A stretch of 64,000 nucleotides of DNA. Source: Datnioides undecimradiatus. Its lineage: Eukaryota; Chordata; Actinopteri; Lobotiformes; Datnioididae. Position 1 is the stretch's first letter, and each line of letters starts with the position of its first letter. Position numbers and translations under genes: made by a program. This document shows, piece after piece, positions 22,970 to 34,145 of this stretch. The notes below the pieces were generated by a model. The model was not told where the DNA came from. It saw nothing but the letters and a program-made list of their open reading frames with translations, and did no database searches. The stretch spans positions 20,693,285-20,757,284 of the forward strand of contig WARS01000036.1 of assembly GCA_008933995.1 (NCBI GenBank). The letters run 5' to 3'.

Positions 22970-24424
22970 CTGTTTGCCGGAGATCTTAGATTAAGACTTT
23001 AAGAGGAAACAGATGCACGCGGAGACGTTTGGGTCATAGCATCGAACGCTCGATCAGTAAATCACTCTCTGTTACTATTGGACCAGGGTTTTATACTGTG
23101 ACTTTAGATTAAAGCTTTATTTGCTTCCAGATAAATGTGACATAATGACGGATTAGTGCAGTCTCACCCGGCCGTTCTGTGTTGTTACGTCTCTTTTAAT
23201 GTCGAATCACTTCAGTCTATTGTTTCAACGTTTAATCAGGTCATTTATCAGTCAAGTTGTGTTTGCGTTTCCCTCTAAATCACTGCGAACGTTGACTGTG
23301 TTGACCTTTGACCTTTCAGTTGACGACTAATCCACTAATCCACCGGCCAAGAATCAATGTTTGTCTGATAGTAAACAGACACACGTGATTGGGGAATTTA
23401 GGTTTTGCTTTTTAGCCGCCGCAAAACAATTTAGCCAGTTTTCAGCTGAGTTAGCGTCACAGTAGCATGCTAACTAAGCTAAAACTGGACAGGAAACTGT
23501 CAGAGCTGTGATACTGTTGTGTAACTGATTTACATGAAAACTGACCTCAGATATGCAAATAAAGCTGAAATGAGTTGGAAATGGCACAGCGTTGTTGGGG
23601 GACGTCCGTGGAGGCCAAAGGATGCATCCTTCACATGTTGGTGACCCCTGAGTGTGTGTGGGGTTGACTTTGGATGCATTGTCACGACATTTTGCAGACA
23701 TGCACCTACAGATACACCTGAGAAACTGCCTTTAGCTGCTGAGTTAGCACCAGCCTCAGCTGCACCGCACTGCAGCTGCAAATTAGCAAGCGTTTGCATG
23801 CTAATATGCTAAACTAAGATGGCTAATATTAGTAACAGTGTCTTAAGTTACTGTTAAGGTAATTGTTTTGGGGGTATTTGCAGGTTAACATGCTTCTAAT
23901 TCTTGTTTTTATGCATTAGCTTTGTCTTTCATTTGCTTACATGTGTCTCACGGCCGGATTAGCGTCACTACAGTGCAGAACATCAGTGCCCATTGGATAA
24001 TATGTTTCTTTTGTCACGTTATTGATGTGATATCAACTTTTCATCATGTTAAACTGGCCGATTGTGCATGCATGACGCCCGGGGCCCCAGTCGTGCGTCG
24101 CAGCTTGTGTCCGTGCGAATGCAGCGTTTTTGCTTTTCATGCTAATTTAGAAACTTCACAGCGGTTGTAAAATAGGAACTGGGGCAGTTTCTGGAAAGAG
24201 TCCCACATGCATCATCTTCACAACGTGTCTGCGTGCACTCTGCTAATCTTTGCACTGCCCGGCTAATCTAATATGCTAATCTGCTCCAGTCTGCGTCGCA
24301 GTGGCATGTCATTGCATATTCACTCCCCAGCCTGGGGCACATCACCAACAACAACATCTCAGTTACCCACTCCTCTTATCATTTGTGGCAACATGTAACC
24401 CCCCCCACACACACCTCACAGACA

Positions 24425-24670
24425 CACACACACACCTCCCCGTGCCACTAAATCACCTCTCACCTTGGTGTGTGTCACCAAGAACAAGGAACATTACCAT
24501 GGCACTTAATGATGTCTCTTTCTTTTCTAAAGACAGTATCACAATGTCAACGGTGGGAGAAAATCATTAGCCTTCACACAGTTAATGAAAGTCAAAGATT
24601 AAGTCAGCCGTTCTTAAGAGAGGGATATTATTCAGCCCGCAGACTCGGGCCGTCATTAATAAACTTCTCT
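24425..24670. promoter_or_regulatory. Homeodomain-core-rich stretch, possible enhancer
   Basis: Free of simple repeats, with cacttaatga, aatcattagc, cagttaatga, agattaagtc and gtcattaataa words within about 200 bp. Such clustering is typical of conserved developmental enhancers, but conservation was not tested, and AT cores are common by chance. Confidence 0.22.
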
Positions 24671-24788
24671 CATCGCCTTCTTTCCCTTTTTTCATCCTCC
24701 GTCAGCCACGTGTGGGCACTTTCAGCGTGTTGTGATCCTTTTTTTCTCCTTCAGCAACTTTACAGGGAGGAAACTTTTGCACCAGCTG

Positions 24789-24789
<1 letters not shown>

Positions 24790-24836
<47 letters not shown>
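24790..24836. repeat. (CA)23 microsatellite
   Basis: Uninterrupted CA tract. Confidence 0.98.
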
Positions 24837-24837
<1 letters not shown>

Positions 24838-25229
24838 AGAGGTAACCAACGGGCGGGTGTGTATTAGCAGACAAAATAACACCACAAGAGATTTCCTCTG
24901 CACTCGTCATATGTATAGTTGCATAAATAGAGTCGTGCTGACTCATGTAAACTCCGCAGCCTCGTGGTGTCAAAACATCCCCGGAGAATAAGCCACGGCC
25001 ATACGGCGAGCGCTCGCTGCTGAGGCACGCCGTGATACATCTGTAGCTCCCGCCGTCTCCACGGAGACTCCGGATGTGATGACCTCAGCTCTCCCCCCCC
25101 TCGTCTTCCTCTCCTCCTCGCCCCCATCTCTCACCTGTGCTGCTCCGCTGTTTCGGCCCATTTCCATCACCTATATCCCATCTGCCCCGTCCTCACCTCG
25201 GCACGGCGGAAACAAGGCCGTGCATGCCA

Positions 25230-25256
25230 ACACACACACACACACACACACACACA
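25230..25256. repeat. (CA)13 microsatellite
   Basis: Uninterrupted CA tract followed within 10 bp by a C run (25269-25277). Confidence 0.97.
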
Positions 25257-25819
25257 GTGCAAAGTGAACCCCCCCCCCACCCCCTCCTCCTCTAATGTCC
25301 ACCACCATCTGTGTCTCCTGCCATCAGCTCTAATGTTGCCTCATAAGAAGCCGATCATGTCTGCGCGGGCAGACGGTAATGTTTACTCTGCCGCGTCCTC
25401 GCTTCTCCTCCTTCCTCTCTCCGACCCCGCTGCACCGGCCCTTCTCCTCTGTCTCCCACCGTTAATTCAGTTAATGACGGCAGCACACCTCGTAAAGAGC
25501 CAGTGATTAAGGAGAAAACTCCCTCGGTATAAACAAACTTTGTTTAGGCGTTGGGGGAGCTTTGTGGGGTATCGACTGCCCTTCCTCCGCAACCTTATGG
25601 CACTTTGATGTGGCTAAGAGTAAGACATCGATTGCAAGCGTCACAGTCCGGCTGCGGATCGATGGCGAGGCGCGGCGAACACGGTTTTCCAGTGGTCACG
25701 GCCAGATCCTGTGGACACTCGAAGGTCAGGTCTGGTTCTGCCAATACACGTCAGTCAGAGCTGGCAGGAGCCTCACGCAGGCAGAGCCCATCTCCTGTGA
25801 GACTAATGCACTGCTCAAG

Positions 25820-25847
25820 CACACACACACAAACACACACACACACA
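25820..25847. repeat. Interrupted CA microsatellite
   Basis: CA units with one aaa interruption. Confidence 0.95.
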
Positions 25848-26028
25848 ACCTGCAGAAATGCTCGCTTTTACCCTAAACCCCCCCCCACCGCCCACGGCTG
25901 CAGAATCCGTGTGACTGGGCCCAAGCTGGTCCGAGCGATTCCCTCCTGCAGCAGCAGCCCATTAAAAATGCCAATAGCTTCCTGATCAACATCAAGCTTT
26001 TACACATTATGCATACAGTTGGGTATTG

Positions 26029-26029
<1 letters not shown>

Positions 26030-26075
<46 letters not shown>
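26030..26075. repeat. (TG)23 microsatellite with GGGTGGG tail
   Basis: A long TG tract running into ggtgggtggg, which is also quadruplex-compatible. Confidence 0.97.
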
Positions 26076-26083
<8 letters not shown>

Positions 26084-26099
26084 GGGGGGTATTTTTCCT

Positions 26100-26235
26100 G
26101 TGGAAACATCCAGGACATGAGATCAATGGAGCGATTCAAGAGGGCACTCTTGCATTAGAGTGCGTCTCTCTTTAATTATCTCCAGTGCAGATGGCCCTAA
26201 CGAGGGGAAGGACTCCTAATTGAGAAGGGGAGGGC
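26100..26235. promoter_or_regulatory. Possible conserved non-coding element
   Basis: Repeat-free stretch with gatcaatgg, gcattagagtg, ctttaattatct and cctaattgag in close order. It sits immediately after a TG tract, and the change from simple repeat to complex sequence is abrupt. This is inference from composition only. Confidence 0.22.
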
Positions 26236-26985
26236 GGTTGGCGGTGGTGGGAGGTCAATGAACCTCGGAGACGCTCGGCGGCAGCGTGCCCCGGCTGAGG
26301 CCAGATCCTCAGTTCTGCATGGCAGTGGGTTGCTCTGCCCGGCCGAGCGGACCTGCGGCGGTCGGTTGAGGACGACGAGGCCCAGCGACGGTGATGATAA
26401 TGATTGTTGTCTGCTGCAAAGTGAACCCAGAGACTGTCACTCAGAGGTTTTTAGGGGAAATTGTCAAAATTTGGATTTTTTCCTGTTTAAGTGCGAAAAT
26501 CTGAACAAATGTCAAACACCTGAGATCTTCAGCTGCATGTCCACACACTGGGATTCTGTTTCTCCTCTTCAGCTACGAGACAGAGCCGGTGACACACAAC
26601 ACAGCTCTGCCTTAATAACCCCTCTATCTGTCGAGGCGGAGGCGTGGCTGTAACTGCCGTGTTCCTTTCCTGGGTCGAGTGAAGGAGCCGATCGGAGGGA
26701 CAGGAGGAGAAAGGAGAGACGAGATAACTACAGAGCATTAGTTAAAAACGTGTAGTGACCTTTCAGTTGAAAATGCCATGTCAAAAAAACATTTTGCTCA
26801 CTGTTGCTCACCGTGAAAACCACACAGCTCCAGTTTTTCATTGTTTTCATTTCTAGTTTTTGTGTTTTAACCGCTGCATGTCTCCCTGCAGGATGTGAAA
26901 ATTGCAGATTTCTATAAAACATATGAGCAGAAAGCTGAAAATCAGAGCGGACTGCAGCCGCATATTCACACAGCTACCTGCTAAA
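26236..26985. other. Non-genic stretch
   Basis: Unique sequence. The 131-codon frame at 26258-26653 has no family resemblance. Nothing else was recognised. Confidence 0.5.
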
Positions 26986-27095
26986 TCATGTCCAGGGTCA
27001 GGGAGGGCGGGGGCTGGATGCCATCCCAGCACACATGAAGCGGAAAGACTGGGAAACATCCCGGACCAGTCGCCAGCCCGTCGCAGGGTTTCTGT
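26986..27095 (+). mobile_element. Degraded LINE-type teleost repeat fragment
   Basis: The order gtcaggg, gggctggatgccatcccagc, gactgggaaacatcccgga and cagtcgccagcccgtcgcaggg matches a very widespread teleost repeat whose consensus reads roughly 'ggtctggagcctatcccagct...ccctggacaggtcgccagtctgtcgcaggg'. The copy is old, with many substitutions. I infer it derives from a non-LTR element tail. The subfamily was not determined. Confidence 0.55.
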
Positions 27096-30000
27096 CAGCT
27101 GATTTTCCCCCGATAGAACAACAATTTAATTACAGCGTGGCAGCCCGTGCTTAATTAACACCTACTTACTGTTCTTAGCATGAATTTTCACAGATTTCCA
27201 GCTTCCACGTTTCCTGCACCAACCAACACCCCCCCAAAAAACCTCACGCTGTGACCAATTAAGCAGTCTGGTTTCTGCAGAAAGGATTTTCAACCCGGGG
27301 CTGGATTCTCTAATCAGGAGACATGTGCAACAAAGACGCTCGCAGTGATGTCTTCAGTGATTATTCGAGTGTGTGTTTGGCTGCAGCTTTTGAGCTCGAC
27401 TCAAATAAAAATGCGCTTTTTGGCTGCAGGTTTGCTGAAATTTGCTTTACGATGGCGTCGGTGATACGCAGAGTGTGTGTTTCTGTGTCGAGCTGGACTG
27501 CAGCCAGAGCGTAATGGCGCTCTCTGCGAGGCGGAATAAGGAAGTGAATCCAAATAAATAAATAATTCAGCCAGAGCGCTCGAGTCTGAAAGATCTAAGG
27601 TTTGTCAAGTCAACACTGCACGCTGTAAACACTCATCAATGATGAATTTCACTGGTGTTCGTTACCAGTAAAATGTGTGTGTGTGAAGACTTGTTGGAGT
27701 GACTTTCAAGTGTTGCAAAGCAAGTCAGGTTCTGTTTGCTCTGCAACCTGCAACCTCTCTACGCCTTGGATATTGTTTATCATTGGAAGCAATGCATCAT
27801 GGTTTGGGATGCAGGACAAGTTGCTTCTGACATTTCTCGATATTAGCTCGGCCTCGGAAAGCGTTGCTTGGCGCCGCTTGAAAAAAATCTCTGGTGATTG
27901 CTCAAATCCGTATTTATACAACCCGCATCTCTTCAAGTATCTTTCCTCTATCCTCTAATCCCTTTATCTCAGAGACAGTACTTACTACAGTGACAGGTGA
28001 GATAGCCTCCAGATTCACTAAAGAACATTTGCAGAGTTTTCTCTTTTTTTTCTTTTTCTCAGGAGATGATAACATTAACAAAGTTTTCCCCTTAGTTGGT
28101 GGAGCGAGAGTTACATCGAAACCCCCCAGAGAGGATTATCTCTTTCGTAATACAGTATTTATCTGTGAACTAAAGCAGGAGCCTCACAGGCACAGACATC
28201 CGCACACGCACTGCATGTAGATCCTCGAAAAGGTGCACGCACACGCACACCTGGCAGCGACATTCCCACTAAAACTTCAAAGTAGGCACATAAACACGGG
28301 CCTGCACGCACGCACCCGAGTTAGCGGCTGGGGAAAAGGCCTGTTTTTGGCTCAGAGAGAGGTATTGTGGCAGGGACGCCGAGGTATTAAGAGGTGGCCA
28401 AAGGGTTAATATTGGAGGCTGAATGAGGCAATCTGCAGCTTTTACATACCGCTGAGGAGAAGAGAGCGGCTTGGCACCATTTCATGGGTCACTACATCTG
28501 CAGAAATTAGATTGGAAGCAGTTTTCTGAGCGCTGTGGAATATCAAGGTGTGTGCATGTGCCCGTGAGAGTGTGTGTGTGTGTGTGTGTGTCAAAGAGCT
28601 AACTCAGCAGGGGGACAATGTCTGCAAAAAGCAGCGAGGGACTCAATCATCGGTAACAGCATAAGCACTTCAATTTATCCATTGAAATCCATCAAAATCA
28701 GTCCACCCAGGCTGTGTTGAGTCATCAAAGTAAATCAGCCCAGAGACGTTTTTCTTTGCTTCTCCTCTCCGACTTGTGAATGCCACAAACAGGGGGTAAT
28801 TACATTTATCTTATAAATACAGTGAGGGGGGGGCACATCCTCTGCTGGGCAGACAAAGCTAAGCTAATTGCTCTGTTATAACATGGACGGGGTCACTAAT
28901 AAGAGACGTTGAGGACTTGAGGTGTGGAAGTTGATGAAATCTTAACTTGCATGTGTGACAGGACCTCAGCTGCATGCAAACCAAAATATTTAGTTTATTC
29001 AGGAAAACTGTCAGTGAACAAGTAAAACACCGTGATGTGCATGAGGTTAAGTTGACCTATAAGTTGCCTGTATTGAGCAATCTGAGCGAAGGAATCAATA
29101 TTCGTATAAATCATGCATGAAGACAATCAATGGAGTTAATGCAGTGTTTTCAGAACCAATACAATATCACAAACCTTAACACCGTGATGGTAAAGTGTAT
29201 GGAAGTGTGATGGAAACCAGGTGGTCACACCCTCGGCTGTCTGTACCAAATACAGTGCTAATGCTAATCAGTATAGCTAATATACCATGTACTGTAACGA
29301 TAATCGAGCCGATGGTGGTTGAGTCGTTTTAGACGAAACTAAAAATGTCATCTTCGCGAGAGGAAACGTGAGAGAATCGCCTTCGTCTTCAGGATTTATC
29401 CTCTGCAGAATCTGGATTTAACTCCACTGTAGTTCATTCAATATTTGTTTTGTCACGTTATCCTGCACCGAAGCGATGAACCGACTGAACCGAGTGACCA
29501 GAAGACCGTCCTCCCTGGAGACGTGCTGCTAAATGTGTCCCACGTCGCTCAACTCATTGGAAGAAAGTGGGACCTTTGAGTAACAGAGTTGTGGCTAATG
29601 CAATAAGCTAATCATTGCTGTCCGCCATGTTTGGAGAGACCTTTCAGTGTTGAAGGACTCCCTGATTGGCCGGAGGTTCACACGAAAACCAGCCAGACTG
29701 ACCGAGGCGTGCGATGACACATGGTTTTATTTCCTCGTTGTCCTGCTGTAAAGTGAGTGATGGTGATCGGGAACCCTCCACGTTAAGTGTGGAGCAACAG
29801 TAAAAGAGCTGAAGTCGCCTCGTGACAACACAGACTTTCCTCTCGGGTTATTTCGAGTGGAGCCGCACATTGCCAGACCTCTGACTCACCAACCTCACAG
29901 AGGTCTGGTAAAACCTTTGTTAAAAAAGTGGCTAACGAGCCTTTGGAAATCCTGACACAGCTGCTCATTTAGGTGTTTCTGTAGAATCTGCACCAGCCTG

Positions 30001-30190
30001 ATTAGCTGGTTTCCCTTCCACGTTACAAACAAGTTCGCCACGGCCTCATTTCAGTTTGCAGCGCGGACCTGACGACGCCTCGCTGTGCTTTAGTCCTTGG
30101 CCGACCGGCTTTTGTTCGTGGATTTGTTGGTTTGATTGGTTTGAACTGGAGAAGGAGTCAGCTAAAAGCCGACTTCAGCTGTCAGGCCTT
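27096..30190. other. Non-genic stretch
   Basis: Unique sequence with a GT tract (28570-28591). 28380-28545 is a repeat-free block with ggttaatattgg, aattagattgg and ttacatacc words. 29560-29640 contains gctaatgcaataagctaatc followed by a ccgccatgtttgg word that recalls teleost interspersed repeats. No gene was recognised. Confidence 0.5.
28570..28591. repeat. (GT)11 microsatellite
   Basis: Uninterrupted GT tract. Confidence 0.96.
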
Positions 30191-30225
30191 AACAAGGGGC
30201 GCTAACCACTGACCCACCGTCCAAA
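30191..30225 (-). mobile_element. Possible SINE head fragment
   Basis: On the minus strand the string acggtgggtcagtggttagc resembles the head of a common teleost tRNA-related SINE ('acggtggcgcagtggttagc'). Only about 25 bp match, so it may be a relic or chance. Confidence 0.3.
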
Positions 30226-30584
30226 CCGATCCCTACAAGCTCAGACAGGAGAAGTCTCATTACCCAAAGCCCTGAGTGTTGTGGGTTGGACTTTAACATC
30301 ATGAGAGGCAGCAGGGTTGTTGGAACATGATGATACATAATAAGTGTGAGCAGTGGAAACTGACCTGAGAGCAGATACAGTTTTGCTTTTTAGTCTTGAG
30401 TACCAACGTGGACTGACAGGTGCATGCAATGCAGCAACGCAGGTGTTGTCTCGGACCGCTGCGGCGACACATCCAGACATTTGGAGGGATCTTGCATCAT
30501 GAAATCACAGTTTTCCCGTATTAAATGGTGCCTGGTGAGGGGATTCAGACAGGATGTGTCACTTTGGAGGTTTTTGGGAAAACA

Positions 30585-30712
30585 CCAAAGGCGGGTCCAG
30601 ACTACACTGGAGGACTACACATCCCATCTGGAGCTGGTTTGCACGGCTAGGCCGCCTTCCTTAGCCAGATCCAGGTGTGGACAAGCATTGGGAAAATGAT
30701 GGATGGATCTAA
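30585..30712 (+). mobile_element. Degraded LINE 3' end
   Basis: ggcgggtccagactacactgg, ggactacacatcccatctgg, ttagccagatcc and a terminal aaaatgatggatggat resemble the tail of teleost L2-like elements, whose ORF2 ends in a 'DYTSRL' type motif and whose 3' end carries GATG repeats. Here a frame reads LEDYTSHLEL before stopping. It is degenerate and truncated. Confidence 0.45.
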
Positions 30713-31899
30713 TTACTGGATTTGAATAACTGAGTCATGACATAGTTGGTTAATAGGTCCAGTAGATTTAATTAGCATTAAGCCGCATGGCATACCAGCT
30801 GCTAACTGGCCACACCGTGCAATCAGCACCTTAGGTTGCCAACCCACGGCGTCGCTCGCTGGACTCCACTTCAGCGCTGGTATCCGTGTGTTATCTTACA
30901 GGTCGACGCAGACAGAAGCCAAACGATGCAGCGTCAGGGAAGTTGCCTCGGACAGCTGCACGCTTCGCTCATGCATCGGCTCGTTCGGAGGAGGTGAATC
31001 AGAGCCTTAAATCCTCTGAATGAGCTGGACGATTTGGATTTTTTGCAGAAACAGTGAAGAGCTAACTAAAATAAAAAGGAACAGTGACAAGAACACAACA
31101 TAACACGTGTGTGAACAAGGGTTCGGCTGTTTTGTAGTAAAATAACGTGATTTTACACAAACCTGTGGCTCTGTTCTAAGTCTCTGTCACCCAAACTTCT
31201 CTTTCCTTCATCAAACCATTCATCCATTTACTCTAAAAGGTTGAATGCGGGTCCGTAGTGGAATCAGCAGCCTCCATCTGGTTTGTGAACGCTAACTGGC
31301 TGGTGATACATCACTGGCCGGCCATTTTAGACAGGACGTGAGGTACTAATGTGAGCGCCGTGGAGTGGGTCTATTCAGAAGTATGAAATTAAAATCTGCT
31401 GCGTACGGGCCACAATATGGGAGAACATCAACAGTGACAGATGGGCAGATGATGGATAGTGATTGGAAGCTGGGCGGACAAGCTCCGAGCCGGCAGCGAC
31501 GCTCACACAAGCCAAAAGCCTTCTCTCGTACAAACATTCAACTTAGTCAATGAAAACGTCTCTGACGACTGAAAATGAATCATCTCTGTTCAGCGCGGGC
31601 TCGAGCAGATCAGACGCAGCCTCACACACTTGGAGAGTAATTTGGGGTGTGTTTCGACGTTTGTCCGTGTGTCTTTCTCAGATTACATGATGTCACATGA
31701 AGCGGCTTCCAAGGAAAGACGAAGTCTGACGGCACGGAAATCTCCAGCTATCTTAAAATGTCAACGATAAAGGCCAGCTGGGGTGTCACTCGCTCAAATC
31801 AGACGCTGAAGTCTTTCTCCGAAAGCCACCATTCATCAATGACACGGGGTGAAATTGATTGTAGAGCCAAAGGTACCAATTTCTCTACTGACAGCTGGG
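30713..31899. other. Non-genic stretch
   Basis: Unique sequence, no motif cluster or gene recognised. Confidence 0.5.
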
Positions 31900-32072
31900 G
31901 CAGTATCCCAGAATGCACTGCTGTGTTACTCTGAACTGACTTCATCTCTATCAGTTGCTACTGTTTCCTCTAACTGCACAAACAGCCGGCGGCGGCGGCG
32001 GCGGCGGCGGTGGCGGCGGCATCCAGCTAGTCCACGGTGGGTTCCCTGCCGTGGTTAACCATGGAGGTGAGC
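31900..32072 (+). promoter_or_regulatory. Possible orphan promoter / first exon
   Basis: Three elements occur in promoter-like order. First is tatcccagaatgcactgc (about 31904-31921), which fits the 3' half of the ZNF143/STAF site. Second is a CGG triplet tract (31986-32020). Third is aaccATGGAG at 32058-32066, an optimal Kozak context, immediately followed by GTGAGC, a good splice donor. If real, the first coding exon would encode only Met-Glu. A CCACGG/CCGTGG inverted repeat precedes the ATG. No TATA box was seen and no next exon was found. The cccagaatgca word also occurs in fish repeats. Confidence 0.2.
31986..32020. repeat. (CGG)n triplet tract
   Basis: About 11 GGC/CGG units with one TGG interruption. 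Confidence 0.95.
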
Positions 32073-34101
32073 GGCTGAGCTGAAAGTGTATTTAAATCGA
32101 TAAAAGGACAAAGACGTGCTTCATGTTGTGTTGCAGGTATAGGTTGTCAATAAAATGGCTCCCGTGGTAAACTCGCTCTGTGCAGCTGGTCACATGTATC
32201 ATAATGACTCTCCTTCAGAATAATACACAGTGTGAAAATGATTTCCAAACGGTGACATAACTCCATCTGTGCGCGCGCCAAGGTTGGGTTTTCTTCCACC
32301 ATGAAAGAGTGAAATCAAGGGAAATTGCTTCCTGTTCTATTGAAAAAGACTGAATTTCCACTGGTTCCCTTCATTTCTTTATGGAGGCTTTCTTTTATTG
32401 CAGAATAGCACGTAAGTATGGAGAGCTTGGATCAGACAACCACACAGCTGTGGTAACAAGTGCCGCTTAAAATTGTTGCTTCCCCCCTCCGAACGCTGGT
32501 GCACACAAGCCCTTATCACCGTCTTTTCTCAATGGAGGCTGTGACACAGCAGCATCAGCTGGGAGCTTGTTGTTGAACAAGTCTTACCGCGTGGTTTCTC
32601 TTTTTTATGCCGTCTCGGTGTCACTGCAGACAGATTCTTCTCATCTCTCTCTCCCTCTGCTGAATCTAATGAATGACTAATTACGAGAACGTCACTTTAA
32701 CCTCAGGCCTCCTCAGATCTTCCTGTATTTTGCATGCAAAATGACGCCTGGCTCTGTGAACTTATGGGAAAAGCTTCCTGCAGATATTCGCATGAATCTC
32801 CCTCCCACACAGTCGTCTTTATCTCATGACTGTACGCTCACAGAGCATCTGCTTTGTGTTGAATGTGGAGAAGTAAATCCACGCAATCCAAACCTCTCAC
32901 TCCCGACTCGTCAGCGTTGACCTTCACCGCTCCTTCAGATTTGCACATGCAGCAGTATTAGACGCGCAACATCCAGCTGGACTTTTGAAATGAAGCCAGC
33001 TGAGAAACATTTCCCAGTTACTGAGTTTTGGTTGTGCAGGAAAGGACAGAAGGACAAGAAATCAGGTCGTAATGTCCCAGGTAGGGCCAGTGCAGTGCGT
33101 GATGCACGGGGAGCGATCATTACACAAGTTTGTTTCAGTAATTAATTAAATTAGCTTTTCGTTGTCTTGTTGTCTGTAATGAAGCATCGTTATGCTGCAG
33201 CCTGCATTCATCCTCTACTAATACGGCAGAGGGCTGTGTCTCAGGAAACAAAAGGTTGCATAAAAATAATAAATTAGCAACATGAATCTTTAACAGAGTG
33301 TGCACAAACTGCAGGTTCTGCATGGAGCACCAGGCCAGCAGACGAGCTTATATTAGAGACAGGCCTTTATTCAAATTCAAATGTTTTTTAATTATTATCC
33401 ATGAAGGTCAGCTGACATAGATTAGTAGATTAGAATGATTTGCTGTTCAAAGGGCGTAATCCCGCCGTTGTAAGTCGAAACCTTCGCAGGAAGTGTTGGA
33501 TTTTGTTTGACTCACTGGCTTTAATGGCTGAAACAGATTGTTTGGGCTGTTACATAAGACTCAGACAGATTTCAATTACTGGCTTTTATTTAGTTATTTA
33601 TGATATTCCAGACTTGACTGTGTGCATGAACCATAAACCAGAGAGGTGACTGTTGGTGGTTTCTGTGAGCAGCTTCATGTGTTGGAGCTGGATATTTGCC
33701 TGTGCATGGAAATCCAGAGAGGCCGTTTGAGACGCGAATCCTTTAAAGCAATGAGCGAAGACGCTGAGCGACCGGCTGCCATCATGAGTCGTGACAAGTT
33801 ATACTTTGGTCTGGTCTCCCTCAAATATTCATGAGTCTTTGAAAATGTGCCGGGTCGCCACTTCCTGTCAAAGCACATTTAAAGAAAACAACATCCCTCA
33901 CATGAAGTCTGCTGTAATAATATCCCCGAAAGCAGCGTCTGTGACCTGAAAACGTTTAGGAACATATCATTTTTAGCATTAAATATTCAAAATAATAGCA
34001 GCGAAGAGTATTTAGTCAGTTAAACCCTGTCCTGAAACTGTGGGGTATTGTGTTTGTGGTGAAACACGCATTTAAAATGAACTTAAATGGACGTTTCCCT
34101 G

Positions 34102-34104
<3 letters not shown>
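32073..34104. other. Non-genic stretch
   Basis: Unique sequence. 33130-33175 has attaattaaattagc. 33380-33440 is AT-rich. No gene was recognised. Confidence 0.5.

Positions 34105-34137
<33 letters not shown>
34105..34137. repeat. (CA)16 microsatellite
   Basis: Uninterrupted CA tract. Confidence 0.97.

Positions 34138-34145
<8 letters not shown>

Larger units (their letters stand above)
20006..24789. other. Non-genic stretch
   Basis: Contains a GT tract (20844-20877), a perfect 16-bp palindrome of tagc words (21927-21942), a 13-bp minisatellite (22931-22969) and two patches of ttagc/gctaa words (23440-23480 and 23745-23835) like those in repeat copies A-C. 20540-20750 is CpG-rich. The frame at 21132-21506 (124 codons) has no family resemblance. 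24425-24670 is listed separately. Confidence 0.5.

Noticed and set aside
24470-24991. 173-codon plus-strand frame
   Set aside because: It passes through the (CA)23 tract and a possible regulatory stretch. No family resemblance.
29615-29632. Minus-strand aaacATGGCGGAC YY1-like word
   Set aside because: The frame stops after six codons, and the surrounding ttagc/gctaa words suggest a repeat relic.
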